From contig CAZNJV010000033.1 of assembly GCA_964573565.1 (NCBI GenBank), positions 1-5,749 on the forward strand: a stretch of 5,749 nucleotides of DNA, written 5' to 3'. Of this stretch, positions 1 to 5,383 are shown one piece after another. This DNA is from UBA12078 sp964573565. GTDB lineage: Bacteria > Patescibacteriota > Dojkabacteria > SC72. Both the position numbers and the translations under genes were made by a program. Within the stretch, counting starts at the first letter, position 1. Each line of letters begins with the position of its first letter. The notes beneath the pieces were generated by a model, which saw only the letters and a program-made list of their open reading frames with translations, did no database searches and had not been told where the DNA came from.

Positions 1-106
1 ATACGCAGGTATCTTTTTTGTAAAGGAGGTCAAGGATCTGGATACGGTTAATAACCAGCAACTTCTCCAATTCTTTAATGTTTTTCTTTTTAATATGTTT
101 CAACAT
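1..106 (-). CDS. ArsR-type HTH transcriptional regulator, N-terminal part (cut by window edge)
   Basis: Reading the minus strand from an ATG at 106-104 gives 35 residues open to the window edge. They start MLKHIKKKNIKELEKLL and continue with VINRIQILDLLYKKDTCV. The pattern 'NR(I/L)xILxLLxxxxxCV' is the start of the winged-helix domain of ArsR/SmtB repressors, in which this helix leads into a 'CVC(D/E)L' metal-site motif; only CV is visible here. ArsR proteins are cytosolic dimeric repressors that usually leave DNA when they bind a metal or sense redox change. The frame stays open upstream of the ATG, but no better start is seen. No Shine-Dalgarno precedes it; the AGGAGG near 122-127 lies on the other strand. 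It follows the DUF134 gene on the same strand after 46 bp and is probably co-transcribed. The family call is fairly firm; the inducer is unknown because the rest of the protein is missing. Confidence 0.7.
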   Translation of the reverse strand, partial: MLKHIKKKNIKELEKLLVINRIQILDLLYKKDTCV

Positions 107-152
107 ATATTCAAATATACCAGGAGGACATATTTCGATCAAGGTTGAAATA

Positions 153-434
153 CTATGACTCTCTCTTGGTTATTGAGATTGCATATCCATTGATTAGGGC
201 TTGTGAAATCTTCTGCATTACTGAGGTAAGATCTCTTTGATATTGGCTTTGAGATATCCCCATCATCTTGGCGGCTTCTTCTTGATCAATATTCTCAAGA
301 TATCTTAATCTAAGTGTCTCAAGTTCTTCATCTGTTATATTTACCTCATTGAGTTCTCTAAGTGGTATCCCCCTGGGTTTAAAATACGTATCATTAAATT
401 GCATTCCTAGGCTTCTTCTAAATCTTGGTCTCAT
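153..434 (-). CDS. DUF134 family helix-turn-helix protein
   Basis: This 93-residue protein has the DUF134 layout. A basic N-terminus (MRPRFRR) comes first, then the signature TYFKPRGIPLREL at residues 16-28. A sigma-70 region-4-like helix-turn-helix follows over about 34-82 (DEELETLRLRYLENIDQEEA, then AAKMMGISQSQYQRDL), ending in ALINGYAI. Length is normal for the family (about 90-110). DUF134 proteins are presumed DNA-binding; they are often found beside small Gly/Met-Pro-rich or zinc-ribbon proteins and NifX/NifB-like or Mrp-type Fe-S genes, but their targets are not established. The ATG at 434 keeps the basic MRPR start; M11 would lose it. It lies 12 bp downstream of the zinc-ribbon gene and 46 bp upstream of the ArsR gene, all on one strand, so an operon is likely. 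No Shine-Dalgarno is visible. Confidence 0.85.
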   Translation of the reverse strand: MRPRFRRSLGMQFNDTYFKPRGIPLRELNEVNITDEELETLRLRYLENIDQEEAAKMMGISQSQYQRDLTSVMQKISQALINGYAISITKRES

Positions 435-446
435 ATTTCTTTTGTT

Positions 447-662
447 TTAACAGAATGCTCCTTTTAGTAAGGTACCACACTTTGGACATTTTTTATTTTT
501 ACATGGTATTCCTCTCGTGTGTGGTTCTGTGTATCCACAGTTTGGACATGTACATTCTTTTGTGCCACCTAATCTTTTACCTTTTGATATAGGAAGGAAG
601 CCTAACTTCCTTCCAGTCATTGGGCCTTGTCCTAATGGGCCTCTATTGTCTAAATTTGGCAT
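447..662 (-). CDS. Small zinc-ribbon protein with DUF5320-like N-terminus
   Basis: This 71-residue protein has two parts. Residues 1-22 carry the motif RGPLGQGPMTGRKLG, typical of the small proteins annotated DUF5320 (usually 'GxGPxGxGPMTGRGxG'). Residues 36-71 form a Cys-rich ribbon with two knuckles, CPNC (39-42) and CPKC (59-62), plus extra cysteines at 37, 54 and 71 around EPHTRGIPC. The knuckles suggest a bound zinc or iron; the extra cysteines could allow a second site or a redox role. The family has no proven biochemical function; its usual company (DUF134, NifX-like and Mrp-like genes) hints at Fe-S or metal cofactor handling. It is the first gene of the minus-strand cluster, and the dyad at 687-700 lies just upstream. 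No Shine-Dalgarno precedes the ATG, so translation may be leaderless or depend on an AU-rich leader. Confident as a gene; function inferred from context. Confidence 0.8.
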   Translation of the reverse strand: MPNLDNRGPLGQGPMTGRKLGFLPISKGKRLGGTKECTCPNCGYTEPHTRGIPCKNKKCPKCGTLLKGAFC

Positions 663-686
663 ATGAATATATATTTAATTTAGTTA

Positions 687-700
687 TGGGTACATACCCA
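687..700. promoter_or_regulatory. Putative operator dyad upstream of the zinc-ribbon/DUF134/ArsR cluster
   Basis: The sequence is TGGGTA-CA-TACCCA, a perfect 6-bp-arm inverted repeat with a 2-bp centre, located 25 bp upstream of the zinc-ribbon start codon. On the minus strand it sits between a weak -35-like TTGTGG (698-703) and an AT-rich -10-like TTAAAT (673-678), separated by 19 bp. Those boxes are poor matches, so the promoter itself is uncertain. A symmetric site overlapping a promoter is what a dimeric repressor such as ArsR would need, and the cluster encodes two DNA-binding proteins that could act here. The symmetry is seen directly; the operator role is inference. Confidence 0.35.
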
Positions 701-811
701 CAACCGAGAATATCTTATTTTGAGATGTAATGCAAATCTCCGAAACATCGCGGAATAATAGGGTTAATAAATACGTCATGATATATAGACTATGAGCGAT
801 TAAGTATTTCT

Positions 812-820
812 TGTTATAAT
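812..820 (+). promoter_or_regulatory. Extended -10 promoter for the YibE/F gene (predicted leaderless)
   Basis: TGTTATAAT combines a perfect -10 hexamer TATAAT (815-820) with the TGn extension. No convincing -35 hexamer lies 16-18 bp upstream, which fits extended -10 promoters. Transcription would start about 7 bp after the box, near position 827, which is the A of the ATG of the next gene. No Shine-Dalgarno sequence exists between box and start codon, so the message is predicted to be leaderless. Confidence 0.65.
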
Positions 821-826
821 GAAACT

Positions 827-1876
827 ATGTTTCGAACTATTCTTGTAATAATATTGATGTTTGTTTTTCCATATTCCTCTTCGTTTGCAAATTCTTCTGA
901 AGAGTATTTGAAAGGGGAAATTATTTCTGTAACGGAGGAGAATGAGCAGAAGAAATACTCTATAGAGATATTTGAGGGTTCTTTAGATGGCCAAAGGATT
1001 GAATTCCCTTTAGATTCTGCGCTGACCGATAAGACGGTTGATTATAAAATTGGGGATAAAGTACTCGTTTCCTATATACAAACAGAGATGGGCGAAGAAG
1101 TTTTCCAAATAACAGATTATTTAAGGACAGGGCCATTGTGTGTTCTACTACTGTTTTTCATACTCCTTTCATTGATTGTTGCTGGCAAGAAATCTTTGTA
1201 TTCCATAATCGCTATGTTACTTTCTTTTTTAGTTATATTTGCTTTAATACTACCGGAGATATTAAATGGGAAAGATCCTATAATTGTTGCTACAATAGGA
1301 TCTGTGATTATCGTTCCCATAACATTTTTTCTATCTCATGGATTTAACAAGAAAACGACAGTTGCAATATTGGGTACATTGGTAGCATTGTTGATCACGG
1401 TTTTTTTTTCTGTGCTATTTGTTAATCTTACGCATTTAAATGGCTATGCTTCCGAGGAGGTCTTGTTTTTAAACAATTCTGAGTTAAATCTGAAAGGGAT
1501 TCTGCTTGCAGGTATTATTATTGGAGCATTGGGTGTTTTGGATGATATAACCATATCTCAGTCGGCGATTGTATTTGAGATGAGGGGGATAAATAAAGAA
1601 GCAAGCTCATTGGAGATATTCTTCAGATCTATGAGGATAGGGAAGGATCATATCGCATCTATGATCAACACTTTGGTATTGGTATATGCTGGTGCTTCAT
1701 TACCCTTGTTACTTTTGTTTGTTAATGATGATAGGAACTTCTCGGAGATTGTAAATATGGAGTCAATATCTACAGAGATTGTAAGGACTTTAGTAGGCAG
1801 TATCGGGTTAATGTTGGCAGTGCCAGTTACTACATTTATTGCATGCTGGTGGGGCGATAAAAGGGTGAGAGGGTAG
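827..1876 (+). CDS. YibE/F family multipass membrane protein
   Basis: This 349-residue protein begins with a signal peptide (about 1-21, hydrophobic core ILVIILMFVF, possible cleavage after SSSFA). A soluble, beta-rich extracytoplasmic segment follows (about 22-100), with YLKGEIISV and YKIGDKVLVSYI reading like an OB-type barrel. About seven membrane segments come next, near 104-120, 124-145, 152-170, 177-200, 223-238, 278-299 and 319-342. The stretch GALGVLDDITISQSA (233-247) matches the conserved 'GAxGxxxDxxxSxAS' signature of the YibE/F family, with acidic D239/D240. The length is typical. The family is widespread but has no established function; the acidic motif inside a membrane segment suggests transport or channel activity, which is inference only. 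The chosen ATG gives the signal peptide and lies at the predicted transcription start. The gene is monocistronic here and its stop is 2 bp from the convergent gatC stop. Confidence 0.85.
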   Translation: MFRTILVIILMFVFPYSSSFANSSEEYLKGEIISVTEENEQKKYSIEIFEGSLDGQRIEFPLDSALTDKTVDYKIGDKVLVSYIQTEMGEEVFQITDYLRTGPLCVLLLFFILLSLIVAGKKSLYSIIAMLLSFLVIFALILPEILNGKDPIIVATIGSVIIVPITFFLSHGFNKKTTVAILGTLVALLITVFFSVLFVNLTHLNGYASEEVLFLNNSELNLKGILLAGIIIGALGVLDDITISQSAIVFEMRGINKEASSLEIFFRSMRIGKDHIASMINTLVLVYAGASLPLLLLFVNDDRNFSEIVNMESISTEIVRTLVGSIGLMLAVPVTTFIACWWGDKRVRG

Positions 1877-1878
1877 CG

Positions 1879-2166
1879 CTATTCATCCAAACCAAACACT
1901 TTTCCATATACCTTAATAAATCCATTCTCTTTGTGTTTTGCGTTTCTAATAGCCTCTTCCTGTGTTAAGGATGTAATAGGGGTATCTTCTCTTAACTCCT
2001 CAAACTTAACATGAGCCTTCATAGGCTGTACACCAGTAGTATCAATATTATCGAACACCTTCACGGAAGCAATAATGGTATCCATCTGAGGTGTAAATTT
2101 ATCTAACTCCTCTTGTGTAAGAGCAATTCTAGATAATTCTGCTGTATGTTTTAAATCTATCTTCAT
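1879..2166 (-). CDS. gatC: Asp-tRNA(Asn)/Glu-tRNA(Gln) amidotransferase subunit C
   Basis: GatC (95 residues, normal length) is the small subunit that wraps around and stabilises the GatA-GatB pair in the cytosolic enzyme that converts misacylated Glu-tRNA(Gln) and Asp-tRNA(Asn) to Gln-tRNA(Gln) and Asn-tRNA(Asn). Visible family features are the N-terminal helix HTAELSRIALTQEELDKF (7-24), the second helix with MDTIIASVKVFDNIDTTGVQP (28-48), the central LREDTP (58-63), and the C-terminal EEAIRNAKHKENGFIKV (69-85; family 'ALxNAPexxdgfFkVP'). The start codon overlaps the gatB stop as ATGA, so translation is probably coupled to gatB; there is no separate Shine-Dalgarno. GatA, normally next to gatC, does not follow: the next gene is the convergent YibE/F gene. 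Confidence 0.93.
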   Translation of the reverse strand: MKIDLKHTAELSRIALTQEELDKFTPQMDTIIASVKVFDNIDTTGVQPMKAHVKFEELREDTPITSLTQEEAIRNAKHKENGFIKVYGKVFGLDE

Positions 2167-3647
2167 TTCAACAAATCTATTAAAATATTTCTAGCTTCGT
2201 TTGGGTTAACAGAACCCTTTGTAGCTTGCATAACCTGTCCTACTAAGAATCCCATTGTAGCTTCCTTCCCACCTTTGTAGTCTGCTACTGCCTTTGGATT
2301 GTTATCTATAACTTGCTTTACAATATCTTGTATATTTCCTGCATTTGCAGAAGCTTCCTGCTCGAAAGCATCTAATGTATCAGAGATATCTTTACCGTTG
2401 GTAATACAATCTTTAAGAATTTCTTCAGCTTTTCCTTTTGTGATTTTTCCTTCTTTAAATTTGGTAATGAGTAATGACAAATCCTTTATATCTACTTCGT
2501 TAATACTAATCCCTCTCTCGTTAACTAGGGCGTATACTGTACCCATTAACCAATTTGCAGCTTCTTGGGCAGCTACTTTTTCTTCAAGTTTCTCTGAAAG
2601 AAGAGTTTGGAGTTTTTCAAAATATGTTGCACCATCCCTGGTTGCAGAGATTACCTCTGCTGCGTACTGGGAAATGTCCCAATCATTCATATATCTAACA
2701 ATCTTCTCATGTGGTAATTCAACCAATTCTTCCTTTATCCTTTCTATATCTGTATCTGTTACTTCGATGACTGGAATATCTGGCTCTGGCATATATCTGT
2801 AGTCATCTGCAGTTTCTTTAGATCTCTGGAATTCCGTAATATTCTTAGCTGCATTCCAACCCCTTGTCTGCTGGGTTAAAGTTTTACCTTCTTCCAACTC
2901 TTTCTTCATTCTTTCAACTTCGTATTCGATTGCTTTTTCTACTGCAGTTATTGATCCAATGTTCTTTACCTCTACCTTTGGATTTAATTGATAATCACCA
3001 AGAGAGAGGATTTTACCATCCTTGTATTCCCATTTGCCTTTCTCCTGAATGGAGATATTTGGTTCACATCTCATCTGGCCTTTTTCCATATCTGCATCAG
3101 AGATGTTTAGGTATCTAGCAATCTGTCTAATCTGTGTAGCAAAATCTTTGGCATCCTTTGCATTTCTGATGCAAGGTTTTGTGACAATCTCGATTAGCGG
3201 AACTCCTGATTTGTTGTAATCAATGAGGGTATATTCTTCCTCCGTTGTAGATCCATGATGAGTAGATTTAGCAACATCTTCTTCTTGATGAATTCTTTCT
3301 AGCTCGACGACAAAACCGTTTGGTAATGTAACAGAACCATTAGAACATATTGGTCTCTTGTACTGACTTATCTGATATCCCTTTGGTAAATCAGGGTAGA
3401 AGTAGTGTTTTCTGTCAAAATATATCTCGTTATCAATGTTACAGTTGGTGGCTAAGCCCATTAATATACAGAGCTCTATAGCTCTTTTGTTTGGTAATGG
3501 TAGTGCTCCTGGCATTCCCATGCATACAGGGCATACCTGGGTGTTTGGTTCTTTGTGGAAGTATCCAGTAGGGCATGAACAGAACATTTTGGATTGTGTT
3601 TTAGTCTGTACGTGGATTTCTAACCCTACGATTACATCATATTCCAT
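2163..3647 (-). CDS. gatB: Asp-tRNA(Asn)/Glu-tRNA(Gln) amidotransferase subunit B
   Basis: GatB (494 residues, full length) binds the misacylated tRNA and, with ATP, phosphorylates the side-chain carboxylate before amidation with ammonia from GatA. Visible motifs in order are YDVIVGLEIHVQ (3-14) with the Mg-site Glu/His; Cys at 23, 25, 39 and 42 (FCSC and VCPVC), the zinc site; YFYPDLPKGYQISQY (82-96); RIHQEEDVAKSTH (118-130); DYNKSGVPLIEIVTKP (143-158); MEKGQMRCEPNIS (187-199); VEVKNIGS (225-232); and RSKETADDYRYMPEPDIP (275-292). The C-terminal YqeY-like tail domain (about 345-494) ends NPKAVADYKGGKEA, then GFLVGQVMQATKG. All key residues are present, so it should be active. It starts 21 bp after the Fic-like gene and overlaps gatC by 4 bp. 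The start at 3647 places the GLEIH motif at the usual position. No Shine-Dalgarno is seen. Confidence 0.97.
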   Translation of the reverse strand: MEYDVIVGLEIHVQTKTQSKMFCSCPTGYFHKEPNTQVCPVCMGMPGALPLPNKRAIELCILMGLATNCNIDNEIYFDRKHYFYPDLPKGYQISQYKRPICSNGSVTLPNGFVVELERIHQEEDVAKSTHHGSTTEEEYTLIDYNKSGVPLIEIVTKPCIRNAKDAKDFATQIRQIARYLNISDADMEKGQMRCEPNISIQEKGKWEYKDGKILSLGDYQLNPKVEVKNIGSITAVEKAIEYEVERMKKELEEGKTLTQQTRGWNAAKNITEFQRSKETADDYRYMPEPDIPVIEVTDTDIERIKEELVELPHEKIVRYMNDWDISQYAAEVISATRDGATYFEKLQTLLSEKLEEKVAAQEAANWLMGTVYALVNERGISINEVDIKDLSLLITKFKEGKITKGKAEEILKDCITNGKDISDTLDAFEQEASANAGNIQDIVKQVIDNNPKAVADYKGGKEATMGFLVGQVMQATKGSVNPNEARNILIDLLK

Positions 3648-3656
3648 ATGTGAGTA

Positions 3657-3665
3657 ATATTACCA
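3657..3665 (-). promoter_or_regulatory. Possible internal extended -10 box ahead of gatB
   Basis: In the 21-bp gap between the Fic-like stop and the gatB start, the minus strand reads TGGTAATAT, i.e. a TGn extension plus a 4/6 -10-like hexamer. It ends 9 bp before the gatB ATG. A start here would give a nearly leaderless gatBC message independent of the upstream genes. The same stretch is a 10-bp palindrome GTAATATTAC (3654-3663). The match is weak and the region is AT-rich, so this is only a possibility. Confidence 0.2.
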
Positions 3666-3668
3666 ACT

Positions 3669-4748
3669 TTATGATATTTCATCAAGGAAAACGACATCTT
3701 CTCCTTGTTGTTTGGCAGAGATGTAGTATGTGCCTCTGCCTTTGCCTTTGACCTTGATATATCCTTTATCTACCATGTCCTGGAGATCCCTGAATGAGGT
3801 CATGAAGGATACGCCCATCATCTTGGTATATTTATTCCTCGTTATCTTGAAATTTACACTTAGGTAATCCAACAGCTTTATCTGTCTTGGATTAAGGAGT
3901 ACCTCTATGGCACCCTGATTCCTGACCTTCTTAATATGTGTTTCTTTGTATTCCTTAGATACATTGACTGCATTGTAGGAGATGGCATAGAGGAATGCTT
4001 CTAAAAACATAGTTAGGTCATGTTTGCTCTTGGAAAGTTTGAAAGCTACTAAAAAGTCTTCTCCTAAGAAGTCTATGGCTTTGAAGTAGGGGAAGATGTT
4101 GTCTGGGTTGTATCCATAGATTTTTGCTAGTATCTCAAGGGTGAGTATTGCAGTCATCTGATTACCCGCTAAGAATGGTGCTTTGTCTATGAATTCATAC
4201 AGGAGTATTCCCAACTTGATGAGGAAATGGTTGTGATCTTTACTGTTCTTTATCCATTCAAATACGTCATTGAAGTAATCAGATGGATCTAGATTGGGAT
4301 AGAAGTCTCTGTATTTGTACCATGTGTCATATATTTCGTTTGGTTTTTCACTGAATCCTCTTGTTTTAGCTAGGTCCCAATCGTCTACAATATTTTTCAT
4401 CAATAGCTTGTTGATGTGTGTACTTAACTCTATGGATGGTTTGAGTGCGTTGGTTGTTCCGTATGAGTTTATGAAATCCTTTACGTTTCTAAAGTTTGTA
4501 AATATTCTAAGATTTTTCTTTTGTGATGTTTGTTCTTGTCCTCTCTGTATGAGTAGTGCTTGGTTGTACCCTATGGATGACCCTATGATTTCTCCTAATT
4601 TCTCTGTGTCTTCGGAATCATATTTTTCTTGTAGGGTGGTTTTGTGCTTTTCTGGTAATGGGTAGTGTTGTATGTCTGATACGGCTAATTCATACTTAAT
4701 TAGGTAATTGAGTATGAGGTTTGTGATTGTATATTGTGGTGTTTTCAT
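3669..4748 (-). CDS. Fic-fold protein with degenerate active-site motif and C-terminal winged helix
   Basis: This 359-residue protein has the general plan of Fic proteins. An N-terminal helical part includes GSSIGYNQALL (56-66, resembling the 'SSxIEG' region) and FRNVKDFIN (86-94, like the usual 'NxxxAxxYI'). A core Fic-like helix pair covers about 160-235. A C-terminal winged helix covers about 285-345: LNPRQIKLLDYLS, ITRNKYTKMMGVSFMTSFRD, then YIKVKGKGRGTYYIS. Fic enzymes transfer AMP or similar groups using HPFxxGNGR. Here the equivalent is APFLAGNQM (190-198): PF and GN remain, but the catalytic His is Ala and the Arg is Met. Nucleotide transfer is therefore unlikely, and a DNA-binding or scaffold role through the winged helix is more plausible (inference). 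The start is 16 nt after the tRNA-Thr gene, with no Shine-Dalgarno; gatB follows after 21 bp. An operon with both is likely. Fold call fairly good, function unknown. Confidence 0.7.
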   Translation of the reverse strand: MKTPQYTITNLILNYLIKYELAVSDIQHYPLPEKHKTTLQEKYDSEDTEKLGEIIGSSIGYNQALLIQRGQEQTSQKKNLRIFTNFRNVKDFINSYGTTNALKPSIELSTHINKLLMKNIVDDWDLAKTRGFSEKPNEIYDTWYKYRDFYPNLDPSDYFNDVFEWIKNSKDHNHFLIKLGILLYEFIDKAPFLAGNQMTAILTLEILAKIYGYNPDNIFPYFKAIDFLGEDFLVAFKLSKSKHDLTMFLEAFLYAISYNAVNVSKEYKETHIKKVRNQGAIEVLLNPRQIKLLDYLSVNFKITRNKYTKMMGVSFMTSFRDLQDMVDKGYIKVKGKGRGTYYISAKQQGEDVVFLDEIS

Positions 4749-4764
4749 CTGTTTGTTTTTAAAA

Positions 4765-4837
4765 AGCTGAGGGGTGGGATCGAACCACCGACCTTCCCCT
4801 TACGAAGGGGTTGCTCTACCAACTGAGCTACATCAGC
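4765..4837 (-). tRNA. tRNA-Thr (anticodon CGU)
   Basis: The minus strand folds as a complete cloverleaf: acceptor GCTGATG/CCTCAGC, D arm GCTC/GAGC with loop AGTTGGTA, anticodon arm ACCCC-TTCGTAA-GGGGA, variable loop AGGTC, T arm GGTGG-TTCGATC-CCACC, discriminator T at 4765. The anticodon CGT reads ACG threonine codons. G1-C72, C2-G71 and G35-U36 fit known ThrRS identity elements, and the G15-C48 Levitt pair is kept. Two mismatches are present: U6/C67 in the acceptor and A27/A43 at the top of the anticodon stem. CCA is not encoded (TTT follows), so it must be added after 3' processing. The Fic-like gene begins 16 nt downstream on the same strand. Confidence 0.95.
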
Positions 4838-4850
4838 TTAATGTAACGAT

Positions 4851-4879
4851 ATTGTAACAGAGAGGATAGGGGATAACAA
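4851..4879 (-). promoter_or_regulatory. Promoter of tRNA-Thr and probably of the fic-like/gatBC operon
   Basis: On the minus strand, TTGTTA (4874-4879, 4/6 to TTGACA) and TACAAT (4851-4856, 5/6 to TATAAT) are separated by exactly 17 bp. Transcription would begin about 4844, roughly 7 nt ahead of the mature tRNA 5' end, a typical short tRNA leader. No terminator separates the tRNA from the Fic-like gene, so this promoter may serve the whole operon. Confidence 0.55.
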
Positions 4880-4891
4880 GGGAATGTGTGA

Positions 4892-4920
4892 TTGAGAATA
4901 TATTATGGGGTTGATATAAT
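4892..4920 (+). promoter_or_regulatory. Strong promoter of the 135-residue orphan gene
   Basis: TTGAGA (4892-4897, 5/6 to TTGACA) and a perfect TATAAT (4915-4920) are separated by exactly 17 bp, with the TGn extension (TGA) just before the -10 box. This is the best promoter in the window and predicts a start near 4927. Its -35 box lies 12 bp from that of the oppositely directed tRNA promoter, making a compact divergent promoter pair. Confidence 0.8.
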
Positions 4921-4930
4921 CTAAGTGATT

Positions 4931-4947
4931 AAAAGTCGTGGACTTTT
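4931..4947 (+). promoter_or_regulatory. 5'-end stem-loop in the leader of the orphan gene
   Basis: AAAAGTC-GTG-GACTTTT is a perfect 7-bp inverted repeat with a 3-nt loop. It begins about 4 nt after the predicted transcription start and ends 17 nt before the Shine-Dalgarno. A hairpin at the extreme 5' end commonly protects mRNA from 5'-end-dependent decay; its AT-rich stem ending in TTTT could alternatively act as a weak attenuator. The structure is seen; the role is inferred. Confidence 0.5.
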
Positions 4948-4964
4948 AACACATTGTTCTTTAG

Positions 4965-4970
4965 AAGGAG
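4965..4970 (+). promoter_or_regulatory. Shine-Dalgarno that fixes the orphan gene start at 4976
   Basis: AAGGAG lies 5 nt before the ATG at 4976. This decides against the longer in-frame GTG at 4925, which sits upstream of the predicted transcription start and has no ribosome site. It is the only strong Shine-Dalgarno correctly placed before a gene in this window. Confidence 0.8.
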
Positions 4971-4975
4971 AGGAA

Positions 4976-5383
4976 ATGGAACAGATAAGGAAGGCAGTTC
5001 TTGTTGCTTCGTCTGTGACGGGAGAGCAAATATGGGAAGCAATCCAAAAGATTGCGAAAGAGCGAGGGTTCATCCCAGTCCATAGAGAAACTGTTCTCGA
5101 GGATGATGGCCATGGCTTTGTGCAGGGTTATACCTTGGGCTTCGAGTCTGCTCCTGCAGACCCTGTTCTGTGGTTTGTAATTGGTCATGGACCTGCTGCA
5201 GATCGAAATTTGTTCATGGAGAGACCATATTCAAAGCTTTTCATCTGTACATGCAGAAGTCTTGAGTACAAACCTGACAAAAAAATCTTCGAACAGAAGC
5301 TTATCACTGCTCAGGGATTCATCACAGGTTCTTTGCAGATTCTAGCAGAGGAGCTTGAGAAGTTTTTTCTCCCCGCTTCATAA
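4976..5383 (+). CDS. Unrecognised 135-residue protein in a self-contained transcription unit
   Basis: I do not recognise this family. The protein looks soluble and alpha/beta: a strand AVLVASS (7-13), a helix EQIWEAIQKIAKERG (17-31), strands around GFVQGYTLGF (47-56) and PVLWFVIGHGP (63-73), then SKLFICTC (86-93) and a long C-terminal helix LQILAEELEKFFL (120-132). Possible functional residues are DDGHG (43-47), IGHGP (69-73) and C91/C93, but none forms a known signature. There is no signal peptide or membrane segment. By hand count the gene is about 45% GC (184 of 408 bases), which appears higher than the genes to its left, and it has the only strong Shine-Dalgarno here. Promoter, 5' hairpin, gene and terminator together make an apparently well expressed monocistronic unit of about 500 nt. 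Open frame, promoter and ribosome site make it a real gene; a transferred gene or a conserved lineage-specific protein are both possible. Confidence 0.8.
   Translation: MEQIRKAVLVASSVTGEQIWEAIQKIAKERGFIPVHRETVLEDDGHGFVQGYTLGFESAPADPVLWFVIGHGPAADRNLFMERPYSKLFICTCRSLEYKPDKKIFEQKLITAQGFITGSLQILAEELEKFFLPAS

Noticed and set aside
22..30. AAAGGAGGT on the plus strand, resembling a strong Shine-Dalgarno
   Set aside because: No start codon follows at a suitable distance, and it is the complement of the DLLY codons of the ArsR-type gene.
122..127. AGGAGG on the plus strand
   Set aside because: The only ATG downstream (154) opens a frame of about a dozen codons; it is on the wrong strand to serve the ArsR-type gene.
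722..740. Short inverted repeat GAGAT...ATCTC in the divergent intergenic region
   Set aside because: Arms of only 5 bp around a 9-nt spacer in AT-rich DNA; no further support.
2299..2802. Open frame of 167 codons on the plus strand opposite gatB
   Set aside because: It lies entirely inside the confident gatB gene on the other strand, has a Ser/Ile/Phe-rich composition typical of antisense reading, and no ribosome site.
4315..4665. Open frame of 116 codons on the plus strand opposite the Fic-like gene
   Set aside because: Antisense to a gene with clear domain structure; low-complexity Ser/Phe/Leu composition and no promoter or Shine-Dalgarno.
4765..4837. tRNA gene as an integration site for a mobile element
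   Set aside because: No integrase gene and no duplicated tRNA 3' end is seen in the window.
4842..4858. Direct repeat TGTAAC twice, 11 bp apart, beside the tRNA
   Set aside because: Considered as an attachment-site or operator remnant, but it is only 6 bp long and one copy overlaps the -10 box of the tRNA promoter; chance is sufficient.
4925..4975. GTG start extending the orphan protein by 17 residues
   Set aside because: It lies at or before the predicted transcription start, overlaps the leader hairpin, and has no ribosome site, whereas the ATG at 4976 has AAGGAG 5 nt upstream.
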